Shown one piece after another: positions 6,110-13,514 of a stretch of DNA of 20,660 bases. The stretch covers positions 1-20,660 of the forward strand of contig CAZFMX010000057.1 of assembly GCA_964520425.1 (NCBI GenBank), in the 5' to 3' direction. The stretch is from JAFGFY01 sp964520425. GTDB taxonomy: Bacteria; Desulfobacterota; DSM-4660; Desulfatiglandales; HGW-15. The position numbers and the translations under genes were made by a program. The notes beneath the pieces were generated by a model. That model saw only the letters and a program-made list of their open reading frames with translations. It ran no database searches and was not told where the DNA came from. Position 1 is the stretch's first letter. Every line of letters starts with the position of its first letter.

Positions 6110-7477
6110 ATGGTGAGAACCATATTGGTTGTTGATGATGAAGTGAGTATCGCTCAGTCGCTGGACGGAATTCTGACGGACGAAGGATTTGAAGTCATCA
6201 TTGCAAAAGATGGCACTTCCGCCCTTGAAAAGATTGAAGAACTCATGCCGGAACTCGTTCTCTTGGATATATGGATGCCTGGTATGGATGGCCTTGAAAC
6301 CCTTGCCAAAATCAAGGAGACCGCCCCGACATTGCCTGTGGTAATGATGTCAGGACACGGTACTATAGAAACCGCCGTAAGGGCAACAAAACTGGGGGCA
6401 TACGATTTTATAGAGAAGCCGCTTTCTCTAGAAAAGATACTTCTGTGCATTCAAAATGCACTCGATTATTCACGACTGGAGGAAGAAGTCAGTCTTCTCA
6501 AAGAAAAAGAGAAACGCAAGTACAGGATAACCGGTAGCAGTCAAGCAATCCTGGAGCTAAAGGAACAGATACAGGTTGTCGCCCCGACGAATGCGTGGGT
6601 GTTGATTACAGGTGAGAATGGGACCGGAAAGGAACTGGTTGCCCATGCCATTCATCGTCAAAGCCGACGGGCGAATAAACCTATGGTCGAGATGAACTGT
6701 GCAGCCATCCCTGAAGAGCTCATCGAAAGTGAGTTGTTCGGCCACGAAAAAGGGGCCTTCACGGGCGCGGGTGCCAAGAAGAAGGGAAAGTTCGATCTTG
6801 CCCATGAGGGGACTTTGTTCCTGGATGAGATCAGCGATATGAGTCTCAAGGCTCAATCCAAAACCCTTCGAATTCTTCAAGAACAAAAGTTTGAAAGGGT
6901 AGGGGGATCCAGGACCATTCATGTTGATGTGCGCGTTCTTGCAGCCACCAACAAAGATCTGGAGATAGAGATTGAAAAAGGAACCTTTCGGGATGACCTC
7001 TATTTTCGATTGAATGTCATTCCCATAAACGTTCCTCCGCTAAGAGAACGCCGCGAAGACATCCGAGAACTGGTGAATGAGTTTCTCAATGAGATGTCTT
7101 TGAGAACCAATCTGGAACTAAAAGAGTTTTCCGAGGAAGCTGTAAATACTCTCAGGAATTACCATTGGCCCGGGAATGTGAGAGAACTCAAAAATTTGGT
7201 TGAAAGACTGGTGATCATGACGCCTGACAAGACGATTCATTCAAAGGATATTCCACCTCCCTTCAACCAGACATCGGATATCATGGAAGTGTCCGATACA
7301 TCTCTGATGGAGGGCTCGTTCAAAGAGGCCAAGATGAGATTCGAAAAGGAGTATATCGAGACAAAGCTACGCGAGTTTAATGGTAACATCTCTCAGACCG
7401 CTGAGGCAATTGGGATGGAGAGAAGCAACCTTCACAAAAAGATCAAGGCCTATGGTCTTGAGGATTTTCGAGAATAA
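6110..7477 (+). CDS. NtrC-family sigma-54-dependent response regulator
   Basis: A 455-residue regulator with the full three-domain order. The receiver domain (1-120) has the acidic pair DDE at 9-11, phosphoacceptor Asp53 and Lys103. The AAA+ domain has Walker A GENGTGKE (168-175), the sigma-54 contact loop GAFTGA (215-220) and Walker B TLFLDE (235-240). A C-terminal Fis-type helix-turn-helix lies around NISQTAEAIGMERSNLHKKIKAYGL. Domain layout is closest to NtrX/AtoC-type regulators. It starts 10 bases after lpxB, so it is probably co-transcribed with the lipid A genes. No histidine kinase is in the window, so signal and targets are unknown. Its 3' end overlaps engB tail to tail. Confidence 0.93.
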   Translation: MVRTILVVDDEVSIAQSLDGILTDEGFEVIIAKDGTSALEKIEELMPELVLLDIWMPGMDGLETLAKIKETAPTLPVVMMSGHGTIETAVRATKLGAYDFIEKPLSLEKILLCIQNALDYSRLEEEVSLLKEKEKRKYRITGSSQAILELKEQIQVVAPTNAWVLITGENGTGKELVAHAIHRQSRRANKPMVEMNCAAIPEELIESELFGHEKGAFTGAGAKKKGKFDLAHEGTLFLDEISDMSLKAQSKTLRILQEQKFERVGGSRTIHVDVRVLAATNKDLEIEIEKGTFRDDLYFRLNVIPINVPPLRERREDIRELVNEFLNEMSLRTNLELKEFSEEAVNTLRNYHWPGNVRELKNLVERLVIMTPDKTIHSKDIPPPFNQTSDIMEVSDTSLMEGSFKEAKMRFEKEYIETKLREFNGNISQTAEAIGMERSNLHKKIKAYGLEDFRE

Positions 7478-8042
7478 GATCATTGATTTCTTCCCAGATT
7501 TTTTCTCTTCCTTTTTTTGTTTTTGCAGAAAACAGGATAGGCCTTTTCGGAGTGATTCCCTTCAACTGATTGCTGAGTTCCTTGACCCTTACAGAAGCCT
7601 TGGGCCGGGATAGCTTGTCTGTTTTGGTCAGAACGGTAAGAGTTCTTATTCCATAATGGCCCAGCCAACTGAGAAGATCCATATCTCCAGTGCTCAGATC
7701 TCTCCTTAGATCGAGTATCAAAATTACCGCCTTGAGATTACGCCGCTTACGAAAGTACTCCTCCACCATCTCTTTCCATGAGTTTTTCATCTCACGCGAT
7801 ACTCGAGCGTATCCATACCCCGGCAGGTCGACAAAAAGAAGCCTATCTTCCACACCGAAGAAGTTTATGGACTGAGTTCGTCCGGGTTTGGAACTCGTCC
7901 TTGCGATACCTTTACGATTTACTAAAACATTGATCAGAGAGGATTTCCCCACATTGGATTTGCCGGCAAAGGCAATCTCCGGCTTGTCCGCAGGCGGGTA
8001 ATCCTTTTCGCGAAAGACACTTTTCAGGAATTCAACTTCCAT
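7443..8042 (-). CDS. engB: Ribosome biogenesis GTPase EngB (YihA/YsxC)
   Basis: A 199-residue TrmE-Era-EngA-EngB-type small GTPase needed for assembly of the large ribosomal subunit. Visible motifs are G1 GKSNVGKS (27-34), the switch I region RTSSKPGRTQSINFF, G3 DLPGYGYA (72-79), G4 TKTDK and G5 SAK near the C-terminus. Length is normal. It lies 6 bases downstream of the FmdE-like gene on the same strand, so it is the last gene of the bioB operon. AAGGAG lies about 13 bases before the ATG, inside the end of the upstream gene, rather far for an optimal ribosome site. Its last 35 bases overlap the end of the convergent response regulator gene. Confidence 0.95.
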   Translation of the reverse strand: MEVEFLKSVFREKDYPPADKPEIAFAGKSNVGKSSLINVLVNRKGIARTSSKPGRTQSINFFGVEDRLLFVDLPGYGYARVSREMKNSWKEMVEEYFRKRRNLKAVILILDLRRDLSTGDMDLLSWLGHYGIRTLTVLTKTDKLSRPKASVRVKELSNQLKGITPKRPILFSAKTKKGREKIWEEINDLILENPQDHRP

Positions 8043-8048
8043 GTCACA

Positions 8049-8591
8049 TCAGTCTTCTCCTTTAACACTCAACCTTTTTTCTGCGCATGGAATGCATGCC
8101 AATCCACCGTCGATCTCTCTAGTTCGTGTCTCCATAACCATCTCGCCGCAAAAGGCACATTCCACTGATTTCATGATCCTTGCTGGTTCGGGTTCATTCA
8201 CATGCACTTCACGAAGGGATAAAAAACTATCATCCGGTTCAGATAAGAGCCAATTGATAAAGCTTTCTCTATTCTTTGGAAAATCTTCAGGAACCTGGTG
8301 GGCGTTAAAAACCACACGCACACCTCTTTTGGTCTTTCGATCGTACAGAGTATAGACCTGTTTCCCATAGTCCCTGAATATGAGATTGCCTTTTCCGAAT
8401 GTGCAACCGGAGAGATACTGCAGGGCATCGACTCCGCAGGCGTTATTCTCGACAATAGCGACAAGCTCCTCATCTTCAGACCTGGAGCCTGACAGGAAGG
8501 TAAGCCCGGCCTTTGTCATTCTGTAGCCGATTGCAAGTCCAGGACAACTGTGTCCATGGAAAGAAATGATATCGTTATATGACGCATCCAT
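8049..8591 (-). CDS. FmdE-family protein with C-terminal zinc-finger-like motif
   Basis: A 180-residue protein. The N-terminal FmdE domain is recognised by FHGHSCPGLAIGYRM (about residues 10-24) and VENNACGVDALQYLSGCTFGKGNL (about 48-71). Its His and Cys residues (HGHSCPG, NNACG, GCTFGKGN) probably bind a metal. The C-terminal part has CAFCGE...CIPC, two CxxC pairs that would form a zinc ribbon. FmdE was named from formylmethanofuran dehydrogenase operons, but stand-alone versions are widespread in sulfate reducers and their function is not established. AGGAGG lies 11 bases before the ATG. The gene lies between bioB (26-base gap) and engB (6-base gap); nothing ties it to biotin beyond this position. 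Confidence 0.85.
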   Translation of the reverse strand: MDASYNDIISFHGHSCPGLAIGYRMTKAGLTFLSGSRSEDEELVAIVENNACGVDALQYLSGCTFGKGNLIFRDYGKQVYTLYDRKTKRGVRVVFNAHQVPEDFPKNRESFINWLLSEPDDSFLSLREVHVNEPEPARIMKSVECAFCGEMVMETRTREIDGGLACIPCAEKRLSVKGED

Positions 8592-8617
8592 TTTATTGCG
8601 AGCCTCCTATTCAAAAA

Positions 8618-9616
8618 TCATTCACTGGCACTCTCCAGCCCCAGATCTCGAATCATCTGGAGATCGGCCTGATAATCCCTCCCTTTTGTCGTCAGATAGT
8701 CCCCGATCATGATCCCGTTGGCTCCAGCCCATAAAACGAGGGGGTGCAGGTCCCTTAGCCCATATTCTCTTCCTCCACAGATGCGGATATCTTTTCTGGG
8801 GAGAATGAACCTGAACAACGCGACAGATTTCAAGAGCTCCAGGGGACGCAGAGGTTCGTTCTTTTGCAGGGGAGTCCCAGGCACGGGATTGAGAAAATTG
8901 AGGGCCACAGAGTTGATGCCGGCTTGTTTAAGAGTATATGCGAGTTCAAGGCGCTGCTCAGGGGATTCTCCAAGTCCGAATATCCCTCCGCTGCATAATT
9001 CAAGCCCGGCCTCTTTTGCATATCTCAGGGTATCGAGATCATCTTCGTATGAATGAGTCGTACATATCTCGGAGAAAAAAGAGGGGGCAGTCTCCAGGTT
9101 GTGGTGGTAACGAGACAATCCAGATTCCTTAAGGCGGTCAGCCGTGTTTCGCGTGATGATTCCCAATGAGCCGCAGAGATAGAGCCCGGTTTCCTTTTTC
9201 AGAAGAAGAAGGGTTTCAACAACCTTTTTCAGGTCCCTCCCTTCGATTGTAGTACCGCTGGTAACGATGGAAAAATGCTTAGCTCCCATGGCCGCGGCCT
9301 TCCGTGCTCTCTCCAGGACCTGTTTGGGAGTCATAAGGGGATAGGTCTCTATTCGGGTCTTGTGATGAGCGGATTGGGCGCAAAAGGTGCAATCTTCAGG
9401 ACAGCGTCCGGACTTGGCATTCACGATGGCGCAGAGCTTTATTTCTCTACCGTTGAATTGATCGCGGATTCGAGAAGCACCATGAAAGAGGAGGGGAAGA
9501 AGGGGATCTTCAATGTTAAAGAGTTCCCGAGACGCGGAGGGAGAAATCCCATCATCGTTCAAGGCCTCTTGCACGTATTGTTCAATGAGTTGTGACATGG
9601 GAATGAGAAATAGCAT
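8618..9616 (-). CDS. bioB: Biotin synthase BioB
   Basis: A 332-residue radical SAM enzyme that inserts sulfur into dethiobiotin. The SAM-binding cluster cysteines are Cys72, Cys76 and Cys79 in GRCPEDCTFCAQS. The ligands expected for the sacrificial [2Fe-2S] cluster are present in LYLCGSLG, LELCSGGIFG and the Arg of RICGGREYG. Length is normal. Two ATG codons are possible, at 9616 and 9598 (codon 7, MSQLIEQY); neither has a good ribosome-binding site. A BirA-type operator ends 14 bases upstream of the first ATG, so biotin-dependent repression is expected. It is the first gene of an apparent operon with the FmdE-like gene and engB. No other biotin gene is in the window. Confidence 0.96.
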   Translation of the reverse strand: MLFLIPMSQLIEQYVQEALNDDGISPSASRELFNIEDPLLPLLFHGASRIRDQFNGREIKLCAIVNAKSGRCPEDCTFCAQSAHHKTRIETYPLMTPKQVLERARKAAAMGAKHFSIVTSGTTIEGRDLKKVVETLLLLKKETGLYLCGSLGIITRNTADRLKESGLSRYHHNLETAPSFFSEICTTHSYEDDLDTLRYAKEAGLELCSGGIFGLGESPEQRLELAYTLKQAGINSVALNFLNPVPGTPLQKNEPLRPLELLKSVALFRFILPRKDIRICGGREYGLRDLHPLVLWAGANGIMIGDYLTTKGRDYQADLQMIRDLGLESASE

Positions 9617-9629
9617 GAGAAGTGTGGAA

Positions 9630-9661
9630 TTGTCAACCTGTCAAAAAGATGTGGTTGACCA
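9630..9661 (-). promoter_or_regulatory. BirA (biotin repressor) operator upstream of bioB
   Basis: Written on the plus strand the site is TTGTCAACC, 14 bases, GGTTGACCA. The arms are inverted repeats matching at 8 of 9 positions. This fits the known bacterial BirA box (TTGTnAACC, 14-16 bases, GGTTnACAA). It lies directly upstream of bioB and covers two possible -35 boxes (TTGACA on the minus strand at 9644-9639 and 9636-9631), although no convincing -10 box was found. It predicts a BirA with a DNA-binding domain elsewhere in the genome. Confidence 0.8.
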
Positions 9662-9776
9662 TTTAAGGCCCGGTCACCCGCTTATTTCATGTCTTTCCAT
9701 ATGATGAATGGATCAGGCAGTTGATTCATCCGGTTAATGAACTCGTATGATATGATGGTACACATCAATTGAACAT

Positions 9777-9979
9777 TGAGGGAATGATGATGAGATCTTT
9801 TCTTCGATTCCGAGTCTCCCGGCCTGGTTATTTCAAATAGTTACGGACGGGTGATGGTTCCCCCCTCCGCTGTTCCCCTCGACTTCGCTCGGGGCCAGGG
9901 GGTCCTCCATTCCATAACTATTTGAAATAACCAGGCCTCTCGACAGTCATCCCGAAAAGACCTCATCACCATTCTCCTC
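9777..9979. repeat. ~200-bp long inverted-repeat element with perfect 23-bp arms
   Basis: The arm at 9821-9843 (starts GGCCTGGTTATTTC) is exactly the reverse complement of 9915-9937. A second outer pair, 9786-9802 and 9954-9970, matches at 15 of 17 positions, and weaker pairing continues to about 9777 and 9979. The centre holds CCCCTCGACTTCGCTCGGGG (9875-9894), a smaller imperfect hairpin. No transposase is encoded, so this is MITE-like or a large cruciform. With the BirA site it accounts for most of the 414-base gap at 9617-10030; nothing else was recognised there. Confidence 0.75.
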
Positions 9980-10030
9980 GCGTGGGAATAGGTCTCTTAG
10001 TAGAATGAATTCAGGGAAAACTGATAATAG

Positions 10031-11197
10031 TCAAGGGAGAGTGCCCAAATATTTTTCGATACGGTTAAGCCCCTCTTCGATATTTGAAAGAGAATTGGCA
10101 TAGGAGAATCGTAGATAGCCCTCTGCATTCTGCCCAAAATCTATACCCGGACAGACGCCTACCCCCGCCTTTTCAAGGATCCCAAAGGCGAGATCATAAG
10201 AATTCATGGAAAGGTGTTTTGCATTGACCAGGATGTAAAAGGCCCCGACCGGTTCAACGGTTAGCCCGAATCCCAGTTGTCTGAGCCTTTGGATCATGTA
10301 GGTCCTTCTCTCATTGTAGATGGATTTCATACGTTCGACATCGGGGGCGGCCTCCTTCAGAGCTGCCACTCCTCCCCATTGGGATATGCTCGCGGCACAG
10401 ATAAAGAAATTCTGTTGCATCTTTTGAAGAGTCCTGACAAATTCGGGTGGGGAGATAATGTACCCTAACCTCCATCCTGTCATGGCATAGGCCTTGGAGA
10501 ACCCGTTCAAGACAAATGCCTTGTCCGTATATTCGAGTATGGAGTGTTCCTTCTCTTCATAGACCAGTCCGTGGTAGATTTCATCAGAGAGGATGTGGGG
10601 CTTCAAGTCAGAGATCGCTTCCATTCGCTGTGGGGATAAAAGGTTACCCGTAGGATTGGAGGGAGAGTTAATGAGGATAGCCCTGGTTAGAGGACCCAAT
10701 CTGTCTTCAATCTCTCGGGGCCTGTACTGAAACCCCTCTTCTTCACGAACGTTGATGAATATCGGTTTTGCACCTGAGAATTTCACAAAGTTGGGGTAAC
10801 AGGAATAATGGGGATTGGAGATGATGACTTCGTCTCCTGCCTCCAGGAGGACTGAAAATATCATAAAGAGGGCAGGCGAAGTGCCTGAAGTGATCAAAAC
10901 CTGATCCGGGCTAACCTCTACACCGTATTTTTCAAAATAATGCTCACAGATCGACTCACGGAGTTCTATGATCCCCAAGCTGTGTGTGTAATGGGTGTGC
11001 CCATCTCGTATAGCCTTGATCGCCCCTTCACGGATACACTCCGGTGTAGGAAAATCGGGTTCCCCGATCTCCAAATGGATGATATGACGGCCCATGCTTG
11101 CGAGCTCATGGGCCTTTTCAAGGACCTCCATGACCATGAAGGGAGAGATGTGCCGTGTTCTCTCAGGGACCTTTTTATCAGAAGGAGGGTTCATCAT
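10031..11197 (-). CDS. PLP-dependent class I/II aminotransferase
   Basis: A 388-residue fold-type I aminotransferase. Recognised elements are LEIGEPDFPTP (substrate loop), NSPSNPTG with Asn181, SDEIYHGL with Asp205 and Tyr208, and the PLP-binding Lys235 in NGFSKAYAMTGWRLGY. The family (aspartate, aromatic, alanine and LL-diaminopimelate-type enzymes) cannot be separated by eye, so the amino donor is not assigned. It is not of the DegT/GnnB type, so it is not an obvious partner for the lipid A oxidoreductase. Two adjacent ATG codons (11197 and 11194) share GGAGAAGG upstream. It stands alone between two inverted-repeat elements, with 440 bases to rlmN upstream. Confidence 0.9.
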   Translation of the reverse strand: MMNPPSDKKVPERTRHISPFMVMEVLEKAHELASMGRHIIHLEIGEPDFPTPECIREGAIKAIRDGHTHYTHSLGIIELRESICEHYFEKYGVEVSPDQVLITSGTSPALFMIFSVLLEAGDEVIISNPHYSCYPNFVKFSGAKPIFINVREEEGFQYRPREIEDRLGPLTRAILINSPSNPTGNLLSPQRMEAISDLKPHILSDEIYHGLVYEEKEHSILEYTDKAFVLNGFSKAYAMTGWRLGYIISPPEFVRTLQKMQQNFFICAASISQWGGVAALKEAAPDVERMKSIYNERRTYMIQRLRQLGFGLTVEPVGAFYILVNAKHLSMNSYDLAFGILEKAGVGVCPGIDFGQNAEGYLRFSYANSLSNIEEGLNRIEKYLGTLP

Positions 11198-11241
11198 TGT
11201 TGTTTATCCTTCTCCAAAACGATGCTAATATGCAGGGAGTT

Positions 11242-11446
11242 TGGGGGGCCTCTTTTAAGCTCAAACCATTTGTCCAGAGGTGATGGAACGGCACCTCATT
11301 TTTGCATATATGATAGCAGCCCCACAGAATAAGTCTTTTAAAGCGAGATATCTCGTACGTGCCTGTTCAGAGATCCTTTCGTCCCGAAGATGGTGGAAGT
11401 AGGGGCAGAGGAGTCTTGTGGGTTTGAACTTAAAAGAGACCCCCCA
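11242..11446. repeat. ~205-bp element with 26-bp terminal inverted repeats
   Basis: The left arm 11242-11267 begins TGGGGGGCCTCTTTTAAG. The right arm 11421-11446 is its reverse complement at 24 of 26 positions, both differences being transitions. The centre has the palindrome CGAGATATCTCG. A minus-strand frame of 82 codons (11509-11261) covers much of it, including the right arm, but has no recognisable domain or ribosome site and was not called as a gene. The size and termini fit a MITE. In the rest of the 440-base gap (11198-11637) only a short AATCG-rich imperfect repeat near 11610-11645 is visible. Confidence 0.6.
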
Positions 11447-11637
11447 GCTCCACGCTTCCGAAGCATATAAAAGTTTCTGGGTCTCAACCGAATCTGACGA
11501 GCACGTCAAATCAAACAGCTATGTCTACCAAAAGCTGTTCTCAGTCTTTCTCAAACAGCAATAATAATTGCCATTCATTCAACACCGAGTTATTGCCGGG
11601 CGACTTCATCAAATCGTCAATCGCAAATCGACAATCA

Positions 11638-12666
11638 TCAATCCAATCCTTCACTCCCCAGTTGTCCACAGGCAGCCAGGATATCATTCCCTCTGCTCTT
11701 TCTCACGATGGCTGTAAAGTGTTTTTTTAAAAGAATATCCTGGAACCGGAGCACGGTCTCCTCGGAAGGGGGAAGCATTGGTATCCCTTTGTGAGGGTTG
11801 AGAGGGATGAGGTTTATTTTGGATCGAATTCCTACGAGCAGGTTCGCGAGGTTTTGAGCGTGCTGATCCTGGTCATTTATTCCTTTGATCAGTACATATT
11901 CAAAAGTGATTCTCTCTCCCTTGTGAAGAGGAAATGTCCGGCATGCTTCAAGGAGTTCTCTTAATGGGTATTTCCTGTTTATAGGCATCAAGGCATCACG
12001 AATATCATCATCGGGCGCATTCAGAGAAACGGCCAACTTGATGTTCATTTCACGCCCTAATCTGTTTATCCCGGGTACCAGCCCACAGGTGGAAAGCGTA
12101 ATCCTTCGCTTGGAGAAATTCAGCCCATCATCATTCATGAGGTTGATTGTCGTCTTCTTAACGGCTTCGTAGTTGGCCAGAGGCTCTCCCATTCCCATGA
12201 AAACGATGTTCCTGACCTGATCCTGATTCGGGATAGCGCGTTTCACATGGATCACCTGTTCAATGATTTCAGAAGACGAGAGATTCCTTCTCAGCCCCTT
12301 TTTGGCAGTAAGGCAAAACCGGCAATCCATGGCACAACCGACTTGGGATGAAATGCAGCAGGTATAGTGGTTTTGCTCAGGGATGAGGACGGATTCAATG
12401 AGATGGTTATCCTTTAATCTGAAGAGATACTTTTTTGTCCCGTCAATGGATTCCTGGGTCTTGACACAGTCCAAAGCAGTGATGAAGGCTTTTTCATGCA
12501 AAAGTCTGCGTAGGTCCTTGGGAAGGTTCGTCATTTCGTCGAAGGAAGTGACGAGCTTCTTGAAAAGCCACTGTCGGATTTGGCGGGCACGGAAGGGTTC
12601 AAATCCCTGATCAATAGCCCATTGCTCCGTTTCTTGGGTATCCAGCCCTTTAAGATCAATCCTCAT
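11638..12666 (-). CDS. rlmN: Dual-specificity 23S rRNA/tRNA adenine C2-methyltransferase RlmN
   Basis: A 342-residue radical SAM methyltransferase that makes 2-methyladenosine in 23S rRNA and in some tRNAs. The iron-sulfur cluster cysteines are Cys111, Cys115 and Cys118 in VGCAMDCRFCLT. Other family elements are NIVFMGMGEPLANY (SAM binding), RITLSTCG, KLAVSLNAP and FEYVLIKGIND. The C-terminal Cys333 in ILAACGQL fits the methyl-carrying cysteine. The ATG overlaps the stop of the upstream thymidylate synthase gene by 11 bases and has no good ribosome site of its own, which suggests translational coupling. Assignment as RlmN rather than Cfr follows from length, motifs and single-copy chromosomal context. 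Confidence 0.94.
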   Translation of the reverse strand: MRIDLKGLDTQETEQWAIDQGFEPFRARQIRQWLFKKLVTSFDEMTNLPKDLRRLLHEKAFITALDCVKTQESIDGTKKYLFRLKDNHLIESVLIPEQNHYTCCISSQVGCAMDCRFCLTAKKGLRRNLSSSEIIEQVIHVKRAIPNQDQVRNIVFMGMGEPLANYEAVKKTTINLMNDDGLNFSKRRITLSTCGLVPGINRLGREMNIKLAVSLNAPDDDIRDALMPINRKYPLRELLEACRTFPLHKGERITFEYVLIKGINDQDQHAQNLANLLVGIRSKINLIPLNPHKGIPMLPPSEETVLRFQDILLKKHFTAIVRKSRGNDILAACGQLGSEGLD

Positions 12667-13351
12667 CTGTACATTCGCCCGCGCTTAGGGCGGAAGGGGA
12701 GTCACACATAGTCCGAAGCTTTGCCAGGTCCCACACATAATCGTAGAGATGGAGTCCCTTGCTTGAGGCTATGATCTGCCCATCCTCAACCCCGATGCTC
12801 GAGGCCATATACTCCTTGAGTAGTTGAATGGCCCCTAGGTTTGCAGGCAAGCCATTCCATAAGTCCCATGACCGAAAATAGATAATAAAATGGAGCTTGT
12901 CATTCCTTATTCGCGTGTCAATCCCTCTGAGACAGGGAGGGTCATCAAGAAAAATGGACCCCGGGTCTCCCACCGTCATGTATGCCTGATTGGTCGCGTG
13001 ACCATCTTCCCTGTACATGCGGACTACTTCTTCTATCTGCGATTCAAGGAATTGACCATATGTGTAGTCTTCACCGGGCTTCTTGGCAGAAGTCATAAGG
13101 TAGGGAAGATATTCTTCCAGATACCCTTCAGCCACCGGATTCGGTATTCCCAGAGCAGGAGGAATATCCGGCAAAAGAGGACGAACGCCAGGATACTTGA
13201 TTTGGATTGTGACATGATCGAATTCAAGGCGTTTTTGCCCCTCATAGCTCCCTCTATCGATGGTATACTCCCTCCCTGTTTCCAGCAACCGGTAGATACA
13301 TTGAAACCATGCGTCCGGTAGATCTCTTGCCTCGATAAATTCCAACTTCAT
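12656..13351 (-). CDS. thyA: Thymidylate synthase, ThyA family, short methanogen-like type
   Basis: A 231-residue protein whose core aligns with ThyA. DDPPCLR carries the catalytic Cys140 (PPCH in E. coli, but Leu instead of His follows here). YFRSWDLWNGLPANL (158-172) corresponds to YQRSCDVFLGLPFNI with the dUMP-binding Arg160, Asp163 and Asn171. GLHLYDY holds His201 and Tyr203, equivalent to the HxY dUMP ligands. The N-terminal part (RGSYEGQKRLEFD, RPLLPDIP) differs from classical ThyA and resembles archaeal enzymes. The C-terminal tail after HxY is about 28 residues, against roughly 55 in E. coli. The predicted reaction is dUMP plus a one-carbon donor to dTMP; a deoxynucleotide hydroxymethylase is the alternative. 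AGGAG lies 9 bases before the ATG. It is coupled to rlmN. Confidence 0.8.
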   Translation of the reverse strand: MKLEFIEARDLPDAWFQCIYRLLETGREYTIDRGSYEGQKRLEFDHVTIQIKYPGVRPLLPDIPPALGIPNPVAEGYLEEYLPYLMTSAKKPGEDYTYGQFLESQIEEVVRMYREDGHATNQAYMTVGDPGSIFLDDPPCLRGIDTRIRNDKLHFIIYFRSWDLWNGLPANLGAIQLLKEYMASSIGVEDGQIIASSKGLHLYDYVWDLAKLRTMCDSPSALSAGECTDED

Positions 13352-13439
13352 GACATCATTCTCCTAAACACTACTTGATCCCATGGCAAAAGAACTTCTT
13401 CAGTCCCTGCCATTGCGGTCAAAAAGAATCTAAAAATTA

Positions 13440-13473
13440 GACATAATTGTTAGATTTGACATGTTTGTCAGAT
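13440..13473. promoter_or_regulatory. Tandem 16-nt repeat, possible operator between thyA and the phosphatidyltransferase
   Basis: GACATAATTGTTAGAT (13440-13455) and GACATGTTTGTCAGAT (13458-13473) match at 13 of 16 positions with an 18-base period, about 1.7 helical turns. The second copy contains TGACA-TGTT-TGTCA, an inverted repeat. The site is about 90 bases upstream of the thyA start, in the divergent intergenic region. This pattern suits a transcription factor binding as a repeated unit; no regulator is assigned. Confidence 0.35.
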
Positions 13474-13514
13474 GCAATTGAATTCTGAAGATCCCTGCAG
13501 CCTATCTTTCGTAG

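Noticed and set aside
11261..11509. 82-codon minus-strand frame in the rlmN-aminotransferase gap
   Set aside because: Overlaps the inverted-repeat element including its right arm, lacks a ribosome site and recognisable motifs; not called as a gene.
11521..11730. 69-codon plus-strand frame rich in Ser and Asn
   Set aside because: Low-complexity composition, runs into the 3' end of rlmN on the other strand, no ribosome site.
12890..13321. 143-codon plus-strand frame opposite the thymidylate synthase gene
   Set aside because: The minus-strand protein has clear ThyA motifs; this is its shadow.
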